Below are positions 22,899 to 33,365 of a stretch of 64,000 bases of DNA, in pieces (position 1 is the stretch's first letter; each line of letters begins with the position of its first letter). The stretch is from Rhododendron vialii (taxonomy: Eukaryota > Streptophyta > Magnoliopsida > Ericales > Ericaceae). The notes under the pieces were generated by a model. That model saw nothing but the letters and a program-made list of their open reading frames with translations, did not search any database and was not told the DNA's origin. The DNA is taken from positions 34,777,501-34,841,500 of the forward strand of contig NC_080559.1 of assembly GCF_030253575.1 (NCBI RefSeq), given 5' to 3'. The position numbers were made by a program, and so were the translations under genes.

Positions 22899-25650
22899 TC
22901 TGCTGAAATGTTGAGACAAATATTTCATTTTGTGGGATTAACTTGATAAAAATACATAGTAAAATTCCCCCCTGCCATATTGCATTCCCCTTTTGTAACC
23001 CAGTCTGAGTGGGGGAGTTGTAGATTTGCTCTCTAATAGAAGGCATAATCCTCAAGAATTTATGTCCAATAGACAGCATAACCCACCCACCCACCCTCGC
23101 CCTGTTCTTTTTTGTTCTCCTATTCATCGGCAGTGCCTTTTCTTTCTTTCCTAGAGAACTTATGTGGTTTATATAGTGACTGGAATGTGCTTGGCTGAGG
23201 GTTTTGCCGTTTTAGTGGTTGCTCTTCTTTTCATTATCCGTGCGACGATGGCAAAATTGTTTTTCTTTTCTTTCCTCTATAAGTTTCTCTGAGATTCTCA
23301 TAATCTGTGTTTAGAACTTGGATTTGCAGAGAAATTTGTGCTATGGACGGTCCAAAAAGGGAAAAGATAAATATAGGCAGTATATTGCTTCAATGCTCTA
23401 CTGCTTCACGATCCATTTACTTTTCTTTTTTCTGCCAAGGAGAAACATGTTAAGAAAAATCCCGAATATGTGATTGGATGGAATAATATTGTTGATGGGG
23501 AAATCGATATGAGAACTTAGGTAGTGGACTTCTTTTTTTCCCTTGTAGAAACTGTGCTAGATGCTTCATTTTTATTTTTATTTTACAGGTGATTCTTTCA
23601 TATGAATGTATAGAAGAAATTTTTTTTATTTTGATTTTTTTATCATTGTATGTAACATTTTGATTGTTTTTGGCAGTAAACACCGTGGCAATATCTTGGA
23701 AATTTCACTCTCTCCAAGTTGTGCTAAGAAGTGCCTAAAGACGAAGTTTGTTTTCTGGCCTGGTAAGCTACTGACTAATTACTCGAGTCTGTGCTTGTGC
23801 TTCACTGTGACTGTTACCCTTCTAAACCTTCGTCAGATGGTCGGATTATGCGGTTAGGGTTATTCGGTCATCTTGATTTTTTCGGTAGGGATATTGGTAT
23901 AAAAATTCATATGAAAGACAGTGCTGGGATGTTTTAGGTACAAGGGTGGTTAAATGAATTTTAAAAAAAATATAGGTAAGCCATTTGGTGTACATGATGC
24001 TCTAGATAGCATTCATCTGGTAAGTCTACATGATGCTCTACAAATGATTTGTTTGATGAATTATGCTGCTCTAGATTGTATTCATTAACTAGTCGATGGT
24101 GGATACATGATTTAAGCTTGTTAAGTTTTCCAAACAAGTTGAAACCTTTGGTATGGGGGTTCGGCTCTCACCTTCGTGTTATCAAAATTTATGTTGGGAC
24201 GGTCGATACGGGACTTTATCTTAGCTTCAATTAGACCTTTGCAAGTGAACTGTGGGATTGGTCACCGGATTAGTCGGTTCATTTGACGGATACCGAATCG
24301 TCGGAAAGTTTTGAAACAAGCTTGACTTGGCTCGTTTGTAGTCTTCACGATACCACCTAATTAAGTAGAGTATACTCAAGAAAGAAGCCCGGATAACGGG
24401 AGGAGAATTAATCAATCCTCTCAATTGAGATTAGATTCCTTAACAACTTAATTATGGAGATTTATTATCTTGATTATAATTTGAAAAAAAAAAAAGAGCC
24501 AATAATAGTGTCCGGTGGTTGGGGGAGGTTTGTCAAATCATCTTGTAACGTTCCAATTATTGTGGATTTGATTGCTAATGTTTTATATCTTGAGGCCCTA
24601 CATGTAATAAAATTAAACAAATGGAGAGAGAATTGAAAAATGGCCACAAATCTGAATATTATCTTTCCCCAGATACATACATTAGGAAGAAAAGAAGCAT
24701 TTGTCAACCATTTAATCCAATCTTAAAATTTTGTTTCTTGTTAAGCCTGATGTATCGTTTCTTAATTAATGTCTGATTAAGTGGTAGTATCTATTTAATG
24801 CAATCTTTAAAATTTTGTTGAGTTTTGCTTTTTTGATTACTGTTTTACTGACTCAGTTACTTTTTTTTATTTTTTAAAATTTCTGGTTTTGACCCAATAA
24901 GTGAAAGCCCGAAATAGCAAGTTAAAACCTATCACAAACAATAAGATTAATTTAGTTCTTTAGGACAATAAACGAGAGACTTACCATTTCCGTTGTACCA
25001 AAAAAAGAGTAAATAAATGAGAGACTGAAAAGGAAGGTACCTCGAAACAAAAAGAAGGAAGTCTAGCATCAGTCCATCGGTATTATTGAGTGATAGTTCT
25101 ACCGACCGGCCCAGATGCTGATGACTACCTTAGCGTACGATGCTTGGGGCCTACAAAAGCTCTTGTTAGCTCCATCCCTTCACTAAAAATACAATTTAGT
25201 CCGTTTAGTTTGACGAAATGACTTCTCTTCCCTTGGGTATGGTTCAAGTTTTATTGCTTAATTAACAACTTTTGTACTACTAAATAAGCTGTTCTTCGTT
25301 TCTGAATTCGTAGACGAAAATTGAACAAAGAGAATTATGTAGCAAGCAATTTTTCTTTTCCTCTTTTTTGGTTGTGTTAGATTGGAAAACATTTCTTCAT
25401 TCGTTGGCCGGAATATATAAGGTGGTCCACGGCCATAGAAAATTCAAATTTATACGGCTAGCTATATTTACTTTCTCGAAAAATGATTAATCATTGCATT
25501 ATTTTTCCCTTGCCCGACGAACTTAAGACCACTTCAAGTGAATTGGGAAAATTTTCAGCATGTGTGTGGAGCCGATAATGTTACAAGAGTGTTTGGTGCT
25601 CGCAAAGATAGGAAAACCAGCCCCGTCTTCTTTTTATTTGTATTTCCTAC

Positions 25651-25764
25651 AGAAAATTGATTTTCGCACTACTATCTGCACTCCAAAAGTGGAGCATGAA
25701 AATCTACAGAAAATTGATTTTCGCACTACTATCTGCACTCCAAAAGTGGAGCATGAAAATCAAT
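25651..25764. repeat. 57-bp tandem duplication
   Basis: Two identical-looking units start AGAAAATTGATTTTCGCACT at 25651 and 25708. The period is a multiple of three, so the short frame across it repeats a 19-residue block, but nothing else supports a gene. TTGATTTTC and its complement GAAAATCAA bracket the array, so it may derive from a small foldback element. Confidence 0.9.
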
Positions 25765-26726
25765 TGGATATAGGGTTGGTTTTGGGAACTCCACTCTTGA
25801 TAGAATTATATTCCCAAGCTAGAGTGCACTCCACAAAAACTAGAGGTAGACCTCGTATATAAAAAGTACAATTATTTGAGAGAGGATTAATTGACATTGA
25901 CATGCACATGTTATTATTCTACATCCTTTACAATTATTGTATACAAAACAAATATCCAATTACGAGCACAAAAAGCAAGTTAAAATCCCATGACAGACAA
26001 AATCATGTGTTTTTTCCTCAACCATAAGGACATTGTGAAGATAGAAATGATGGAACAAATAACAGATTGGTGGGCAGCTTTTTAACTTACTGCCAAACAA
26101 ATGCAAGTTGCTTCAAACCGATTACCATATTTTGATTTGCACCACATGCAAAGTTCGGTTTATTTCCCTTTCTTTCTTTTTTTGGTTTTATATTTTGTTG
26201 TGTTTCGAAAAACAGCTGTAAGATGCATTGAGCTGGAATCGGGAATGACTTGGTCTACCTGATGTTAGTTATGACATTACTTCAAGAACTATATCAATTG
26301 GTAAGAAAATACATTTGATGGTCGTTTCGTGTAAAAGATCTCTCATGTGAAGTGAAAAAAAATACCTACCAAAATTTTAGATTAAGGGGGACGACTGAAG
26401 AAAAGTATTTTGATTCAGAAATGTACTCAGCATATCGTGTGTAGATGGCATTGTTCACTTTGTAATAATCGACGTCTAATATTGTTCAAGCGAATTCTCG
26501 TGATCCTACAAGACTCAAGGATCCTCGTATAAGAGGACCCAATGTAGTTGAATTAGTCGAACACAAAAGATTGACCATCCAATCTTATTTCTAGTGTTTT
26601 CTTTTTTGGAGTTATCTGTCGGCAATGGTTTTGAATTTTATCTTTACTCGTCAAATTTATATCTTCTGTAATAGTAGAATTTGGTACTTGAAGAATGCCA
26701 GTGTAAAATGTGGAAATAAAAATCCA

Positions 26727-26728
<2 letters not shown>

Positions 26729-26770
<42 letters not shown>
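26729..26770. repeat. (GA)n microsatellite
   Basis: About 20 uninterrupted GA units. Similar tracts are at 13004-13027, 29009-29041 (CT), 38936-38955 (CT) and 60618-60642. Confidence 0.95.
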
Positions 26771-26775
<5 letters not shown>

Positions 26776-27568
26776 CTGAGGTGAATGAGATAGGTAGGAA
26801 GTACTAGTAAAACTTTCAAAAAAGTCTTTTACTTTTTTTGGGATATTTGGGTGTTTGGTTTAGATTTCTCACCTTATCATATTGTCTGCCTCCTTGTCCT
26901 TTACCATTCAGAAGTGTAGCAAAGCTGTTGAATTTCAAGTTTGTGCTTATCTATGTATGTGTAAAGCTGTGACAAGGACTCCATTTACATGTGAACAGAT
27001 TTAACCAAGGCCAATAATTAATTCTATACGCAACCAAAAGATCCCACAAGATCTCATTGTTTGCATTTTTTATTTTTATTTTGTCACAGCGATATACATA
27101 TGTGGATTAGTGAGTTAATTGTTAAAGTATTTTTGGAATTTATTTTTAATTTTTTAGCTTGAAAATATTACGAAAATACGATTTTTTTTAAAGGTAAAAA
27201 ATACACGATTTCTCATAAAGAGCATTTAAATTGAGAGAGAAGAAATATGTGAATATAATTTCTTAGAACATTTCTCAAATGGTTCTACTCTTGGTACAGA
27301 GACTTCTACGAAGTACATATAATGATATAAATTATTCTGAATTAATAATTCAGGTGTCTTGTGTTCGGGACGACTTAATGACATATACTCTTACCATTAC
27401 TATTCAATCCCCCACTTCCAAATTGTGTATCCGCGTTCAATATATACTAGTTACTAAAACATTCTCACAGTTTTATTAACGAGACAGTAGTAGAAAATAC
27501 AAGAAAAAAAAGAGAGTATGTTTTTTTGTGTTCACTAGATATTGTGTGGATAGAGAGACCGTTGAGAA

Positions 27569-28133
27569 TAGGGCTATAAACGAGCCGAATCGAACCGAAT
27601 GTTAGAATGTTTAAATTCGTTCATTAAGTTTTTTAACGAACTCGAGCTCGAGCCGAACTCAATGAAAATTATGACGCGCAAAACTCGAACCGAGCTTGCC
27701 CAGGTTTGGGTCAAACTCGAGCTTGTTCACGAGCCTTAACGATCCAATAATATCATATATTTTATGCCCTCATACAGGTCTAAAACTGCAAATAAAATTT
27801 TCATTATGTACATAAATATGTTCATATGCATATAAAATCATAAAAACATATACGTAAGTAAATTTTTAGTAAATGTAAATGTTTAGACTTGTACAAGTTT
27901 TAAAATTTTTACTATATAAGTTATATAAAATCTCCATGATATATATATATACTCTAGGTTCGCGAGCCTAATCGAGCCGAATACTGCTGCGTTAATGTTT
28001 GGCTCATTTATGAAACGAGCCTAAAATTGAGGTTCAAGTTCGATTCATTTAGTAGACGAATCAAACTCGAACGAATTTTTTTCGAGTCGAGTCTCGAACA
28101 GTTCACGAACGGCTCAATTCATTTATAGCCCTA
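27569..28133. mobile_element. Non-autonomous hAT element, 565 bp
   Basis: The ends are TAGGGCTATAAACGAGCC and, in reverse complement, TAGGGCTATAAATGAATT. They are flanked by GTTGAGAA (27561-27568) and GTTGAGAG (28134-28141), an 8-bp target duplication with one mismatch. The interior repeats CGAGCC/CTCGAG words and has no transposase frame. It is the same family as the element at 39496-39885. Confidence 0.8.
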
Positions 28134-28503
28134 GTTGAGAGGGGAGATGTTTCCAAGCAGCCAGATATTGTGTGAATGAGGTCACCTTTAGCAGTCAAAA
28201 TTGTCCAGCCAAGTACTGTAATTATACCATCCAAAGTCCAAAACACAATAGTAGTAATATTCTCAGTGTACTTATGACAAAGACCAGAGGCATAAGAAAG
28301 CGGGAAAATGACTGGCAGGTGGACTACGGAAGGCTTAATTCCCATTTTCATAGGCTACATTTTTGAAATTACTCGTACATGGTAGGAAGTCTTTTAATGA
28401 CAAATACATCGTAACCATAACCTTAGTGAAATAGTTGGGACAATTTTGCCTCTAATAAATATAAAACGGCACCGTTTATAATCAGAAGCTCTAACCTTAT
28501 TTG

Positions 28504-28890
28504 GGCAAAAAATGGCAAGTTAATATATGAAACAGACGTTTTATTATATTGAAATAGATCATAATTTTTATTGATAAAGACCAAGTCAAATCATGTTCAA
28601 TGAATGTCATCTCCTATTGAAGCTCAACCAACCCTTTTTAGGCCAAAAAATGGCAAGTCAATATATGAAACAGAGTTTTTATTATATTGAAATAGACCAT
28701 CATTTTTATTGATAAAGACCAAGTCATATCTTGTTCAATGAATGTCATCTCCCATTGAAACTCAACTAACCTTATTCATCCGGGAAATGACAAGTCAATA
28801 TATGAAATACACGTTTTATTATATTGAAATAGAACATCATTTTTGTTGTTAAAGACCAAGTCATTTTTATTGAAATATGACATCTGCCCT
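28504..28890. repeat. Three tandem units of about 138 bp
   Basis: Units align from 28504, 28642 and 28780. Each contains AAGT(T/C)AATATATGAAA, TTTTATTATATTGAAATAGA and AAAGACCAAGTCA in the same order. The third is shortened and more diverged. Confidence 0.88.
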
Positions 28891-29002
28891 TCTCTTGTTT
28901 CTTTTCACCGCCACCAGGCCCACCAGGGCCACCACCATCCCACCATCTCCGACAGGACCAGCACCCCTCAACTTCCATAACAACCACCACCCCTAGCCAT
29001 AC

Positions 29003-29046
<44 letters not shown>

Positions 29047-30238
29047 GAAAACCCTCAATTCTCTGTCATTCACAAACCACAAAACCCCTTAATATCTTCA
29101 CCGCCACCACCATCCCCCATCTTCGGCACCATCACCCCTCAACCCCCAAAGCAACCACCATCAATTTTTTTTGAAAGGCAAACTTAAATTAATTCCGATT
29201 TTTCCCAAATCAAACCCAAATTAGTATCATTTTTTCCCCCACCAAAATCTAAATCAATGGAGGATAACTGCGCTTACTTGAGAGAGAGATACCAGAGTGA
29301 GCAAGGAGTCGCCTGGTGTGTTGAACGATGAGAGATTGGGAGAGGAATGAGTTTTAGGACTAATAAATGATATATAAAGGAGGGTAAAATAGACATTTCA
29401 AGTTGGCACACCATGTATGAGTCAATATTTTGTCTCTTGTCATAAGAGTGGTAGTTTCAAGAGTGCATACCATGATTTTTGGATTAATCCGGGTCAACAC
29501 CTCTTACCAGTAATTTTCCCGAAGAAAGCAACTCAAATACTCACACAATCATTGCCATCCAAACAATGTAACCCACGTTTCGGATTGAAACACTTTTTTC
29601 TTTTTCTTTTTAAATTTGTTCGATACTTTACAATCCAAACCGTTGATTGCATACTTGGACAGCTTAAATGTGCTGCATAAGTACCACGTCAGCGGTATCC
29701 TATTTGCACCAAAAAAAAAATTCTCCACCTTATAAGTCAACATTGTCCAACTATAAGTAAAGTAATTGCACCATCCAAACACATGGGTCAAGAGATTCAG
29801 TGTACTTACCAGAGGCATAAGAAAGCCATTCAAATCATCACAACCATTGCCCATACAACCCCTAGAAAAAGGACATTGGAAAAGTTATCTAAATAAACAA
29901 ACCACCATAATTGATGATAAGAGATTACAAAATTAGTGTAAAAAACAAATACGCATTTTATATTCATCCAACCTATATACATTTTCTTCTACAACTCTGC
30001 TGTTCGAACAGCTGAGCAAGCCAATTTCATCATCCACTTGCATCAAGATTGAACTACTTGATTCAAACACCATTTCAACTAAGACCAAAACATACTCTAC
30101 TAGTAATATTTACGTACAACACAAACACATGAATTGAATTAAAATGCAGAACTCAATCGAAAGCACAAAGCAATTCTGAGACTGAGAATTTAGCCCATCA
30201 TGTTCTAATAATACAAATTCTCATTCCAAAATGGTACA
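28891..30238. other. Intergenic downstream of the kinase gene
   Basis: Holds a CCACCA-rich stretch (28910-29160), a (CT)n tract at 29009-29041, and a segment at 29740-29830 that repeats words of 28190-28300 (CAGTGTACTTA and CCAGAGGCATAAGAAAG), so a fragment is duplicated there. The 200 or so bases next to 30238 are presumably the 3' untranslated region of the minus-strand kinase. Confidence 0.5.
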
Positions 30239-31549
30239 TCAAGCAGGGGTTGCATTATGAGCCACAGGGGAGGAGGTCCATACGATATCCTTCAACGCCG
30301 GCCGCAGCTCCTTGCTGCAGAACTGGTTGTACTCCAGCGTATCCCCACTCGACTTCGTCACCTCCACCACCAGGAACGACGGCGTCACGGCGAAAATCTC
30401 CGCCGCGATCGACAGCTGCCCTTTCCTTCCGCTCTTCTCCCCCTGCAGCCTCACACTGCTGTTGTCCCCACTCTTCCTCACGCTAAACTTCCCCGCCCTC
30501 GCCGCCGCCTCCTCCAGCCGCGACACCACCTCGCTCGCCGTGGTCCCCGTCGTGGCGAATCTCAGCTCCTCTCTCTCCTCCCTCTTCTTCTCCTCGAACA
30601 ACGGCGACAGATTAAACCCTTCCGACAATGAAATTATGTGGAACGCGTTTAAAGTCTCTGTTTTCTTCTCCTTCTGTAAACAATCTTCGAAACTCGACGC
30701 TTCTTTCCTCTCCTCCTCCTTCAACCTCATAGCTTTCGGAACCGATTTTTTGAACCAAGACGATTCCATGACTTTCGCCGCGGTGATGCGAGTGCTAGGG
30801 TTTGGATCTAGCAATTTCGTTATCAACCGTCGCGATTCGGATGAAAACCACGGCGGGCACTTGAAATCGCCCTTGTAAATCTTCCTGTACATCGCGACCA
30901 GGTTATCGTCCTGGAACGGCAAGAATCCGGCCAACAGAACGAATAAAATCACGCCGCACGACCAGACGTCCGCCTTAGCGCCGTCGTAGCCTTTCTTCCC
31001 GATCACATCCGGCGCCACGTAGGCAGGGGTGCCGCACGTGGTGTGGAGGAGCCCGTCCTGTCTGAGGTGTTCGTTGAAAGCGCTTAGACCGAAATCGGTG
31101 ACTTTCAAGTTACCGTCGTCGTCGAGCAGGAGGTTTTCGGGCTTCAAATCGCGATGGTAGACCCCACGGCTGTGGCAGAAATCGACAGCGGAGATCAGCT
31201 GTTGGAAGTAGTGCCTCGCCACGTCCTCTTTCAATCTCCCTTTGGAGATCTTGGAGAAGAGCTCGCCGCCGCGGACGAGCTCCATGGCGAAGTAGATCTT
31301 AGACTTGCTGGCCATGACCTCGTGGAGCTCCACGATGTTGGGGTGCTTCACCATCTTCATGACGGAGATCTCGCGCTTCACTTGCTCCGTCATGCCGACC
31401 TTGATCACTTTGTCTTTCCCGACCACCTTCATCGCCACGCTCTTGCCCGATACGAGGTTCCGCGCGTGGTAAACCTTGGCGAACGTGCCGCAGCCTAGCA
31501 GCCGCCCTAGCTCGTACTTCCCGTGTAGCACGTTCTTGTCGCCGGCCAT
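30239..31549 (-). CDS. CBL-interacting protein kinase, CIPK5/25-like, intronless
   Basis: SnRK3-type Ser/Thr kinase activated by calcineurin B-like calcium sensors, acting in ion and stress signalling. A single 436-codon exon. Kinase domain about residues 12-266: glycine loop GCGTFAKV (19-26), ATP lysine K41, helix C E60, HRDLKPEN with D134, DFG 152-154. The activation segment keeps the family's S156 and T170. The C-terminal regulatory part has the NAF motif at 301-303 ([18 protein letters not shown]), followed by a phosphatase-interaction/KA1-like region with [13 protein letters not shown] and [10 protein letters not shown]. Length is normal. The usual APE of subdomain VIII reads APD (179-181). 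The coding sequence is much more GC-rich than its flanks, which produces long false frames on the other strand. One clade of plant CIPKs is intronless, and this copy fits it. A CIPK6/11/14-type assignment cannot be excluded. Confidence 0.93.
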   Translation of the reverse strand: MAGDKNVLHGKYELGRLLGCGTFAKVYHARNLVSGKSVAMKVVGKDKVIKVGMTEQVKREISVMKMVKHPNIVELHEVMASKSKIYFAMELVRGGELFSKISKGRLKEDVARHYFQQLISAVDFCHSRGVYHRDLKPENLLLDDDGNLKVTDFGLSAFNEHLRQDGLLHTTCGTPAYVAPDVIGKKGYDGAKADVWSCGVILFVLLAGFLPFQDDNLVAMYRKIYKGDFKCPPWFSSESRRLITKLLDPNPSTRITAAKVMESSWFKKSVPKAMRLKEEERKEASSFEDCLQKEKKTETLNAFHIISLSEGFNLSPLFEEKKREEREELRFATTGTTASEVVSRLEEAAARAGKFSVRKSGDNSSVRLQGEKSGRKGQLSIAAEIFAVTPSFLVVEVTKSSGDTLEYNQFCSKELRPALKDIVWTSSPVAHNATPA

Positions 31550-31852
31550 CTAACCGAGGTTTTACAATTAGGATATTTATTAGAACTTCTGCGAGTAAAA
31601 AAGCTACTGACAGCGGTGGTTGTGGTAGACTGGTAGTGGTAGTAAAAAAGAGTTGCTCAAAACAGGATTGTTCACCCGTCCTCGACGTGTTTGCGGTGGC
31701 AATTACGGTCGCCGGCAGGTTTCTTGGCCGTGGCTGCGGGGTGGGGATTAGAAAACGAAGCAAATCTCATCTCTATGCATTCCCTGACTGGCACTTCGAA
31801 GGGATAATTGGTTCACTCTTCTGTCTGGGTTATGGGGACTTGAGGAAGGGCG

Positions 31853-31859
31853 TTATATA
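31853..31859 (-). promoter_or_regulatory. TATA box of the CIPK gene
   Basis: CTATATAACG on the minus strand, about 305 bp upstream of the start codon. It implies a 5' leader of roughly 275 bases if transcription starts about 30 bp downstream. Confidence 0.5.
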
Positions 31860-31940
31860 GGCGGTGTGAGGTGAATTTACCGTTTTAGGGTTGGGGAAAT
31901 GGGTCTTGGATCGGACGGCTTGTGTTGATTGGAATAGGGG

Positions 31941-32014
31941 ACGCGTGTTGCGATCTTGTGGGACAGTGGAGGAAACGGACGTCGTGGATGGGATATTTGG
32001 TTTTGGACACGTGT
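31941..32014 (-). promoter_or_regulatory. G-box/ABRE and CE3-like elements upstream of CIPK
   Basis: ACACGTGT at 32007-32014 contains the CACGTG G-box/ABRE core. ACGCGTGT at 31941-31948 matches the core of the CE3 coupling element. Both lie 80-160 bp upstream of the TATA box. ABRE plus CE3 is a known ABA-response arrangement. Function here is inferred from motif content only. Confidence 0.4.
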
Positions 32015-32511
32015 AGGATTCATTTGGTAATTGATGGACTTGAATAATTAACGAGGCAATATATCATTTTGTTTGTTGACATTAATTAATTTTTTAATTA
32101 TATAATTAGAGTCCCTTTCAGGTCATCCCTGATAAATTATTTAACTCAATAGTTTTATTTTTGAACGGGCTAACCAGGTAATTATGGCCTAGATGAAGTA
32201 CTTAACCAGATGAAACATATCTAGTGATGATGAAACACGATTTTTTTTTCTTTTTTGGACTAAAAGTAGAAGATTTTAGTTCGCAGGACTCTTAAAATAA
32301 TAACCATTGTCTATCTACGGTAAATAAATAAATAAATAAATAAACGTGAGATTGTAGTTTGGAGGAATCTTAAAAAGTTAAAATTAAAATAATAAAGGGA
32401 TTGTAGCTTGGAGGACTCTTAAAAAACAATAATGATCCTCTATTGTAAAAATTATGAAGAATTTATTACTATTGTGTAAGTAAAAACTTATTTTCTAGTA
32501 TGTTTTAGAAA

Positions 32512-32635
32512 GGGAAATGATATTGGCACTCTAAAAATTGATACAAGCACTCCAAAATCAGTGTAATTTTAAAGCCATTTTGTTTTGGTTTATGGAGTGC
32601 CTGCATCAATTTTTGGAGTGCCAATATCATTTTCC
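32512..32635. mobile_element. 124-bp MITE with 8-bp target duplication
   Basis: TTTAGAAA lies outside both ends (32504-32511 and 32636-32643). The ends are inverted copies: GGGAAATGATATTGGCACTC and, on the right, GAGTGCCAATATCATTTTCC. Pairing extends well into the interior. The 8-bp duplication suggests hAT. Confidence 0.8.
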
Positions 32636-33365
32636 TTTAGAAATTATGATAAAAAAAAAATTAGGCAAAACATGATTTGCAGAAATTTAGTTACCTTCGC
32701 ACATGCTAGTCTTAAACATTCGGTTACCAACAAAAAATTACTCGAATAGTTAACTTAATAAAATTCGCAATGGAATCGTTGACCAGGGGGAAAAAAAGGG
32801 TTAAAAAGTCTCTATTCTACTACTATAGTGTTGTGGGCAACTAAAAAATGGTGAAACACGTATTTTCTACTACACTAAGGTCACTTCCGCTAAGATTTTT
32901 ATTTTTCTAAGTACTTATTTTTTCTTTTTGCGAGACTAGTTATTCTCTCACGATACATTACATTAAATTCAAAAAATAAGTTTTTATTTCTCTTTCTTCT
33001 TATAAAAGTGGGAGATCGATGGGCGGTTTCTCCTAAAGATTTTGTTTTAATTAAAATCTTTCCAGCATGCAGTTTATATACCACTAGTGAGAGATTGCTT
33101 GGAAATGCAAAGATGGACTGACCAAACAAAAAAGGACAAATACTATTAGACCCATTTCAAGCCCGCCAATTAATTGAGCGTGTGCTGAAATTAAAGAAGA
33201 TTCATGGCAATTCTGCGGGGACAGCAACAACCCTGATAAAGTGATAATGAATGCGCGACCAACAACCACCCACCCTACAGCCGACGTATTAACAGTTTCA
33301 CTCACGCTGTATTTATTTACTAAACATGGTAGTTTAGGAGTGTTTTGATTATCGATCTGTATAGT

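Larger units (their letters stand above)
14400..27560. other. Gene-poor stretch with repeats and transposon remnants
   Basis: No reading frame here matches a family I know. Apparent frames are short and not supported by splice signals on both sides. Isolated possible exons are at 21363-21506 and 23691-23761; the latter ends before GTAAGC and reads as HRGNILEISL and onward, but it has no partner. Other contents are listed separately: homopolymer G runs at 16683-16702 and 18779-18797, minisatellites, a GC-rich retroelement-like block and hAT-like ends. Confidence 0.45.

Noticed and set aside
28504-28890. CRISPR-like array
   Set aside because: Units are directly adjacent with no unique spacers, and this is a plant nuclear sequence.
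30250-30878. Long open frames antisense to the CIPK gene (up to 188 codons)
   Set aside because: They are created by the GC-rich third codon positions of the kinase. Their translations are low-complexity and match nothing.
31299-31763. 154-codon minus-strand frame overlapping the CIPK start
   Set aside because: It is out of frame with the kinase and reads partly through its 5' leader; no domain.
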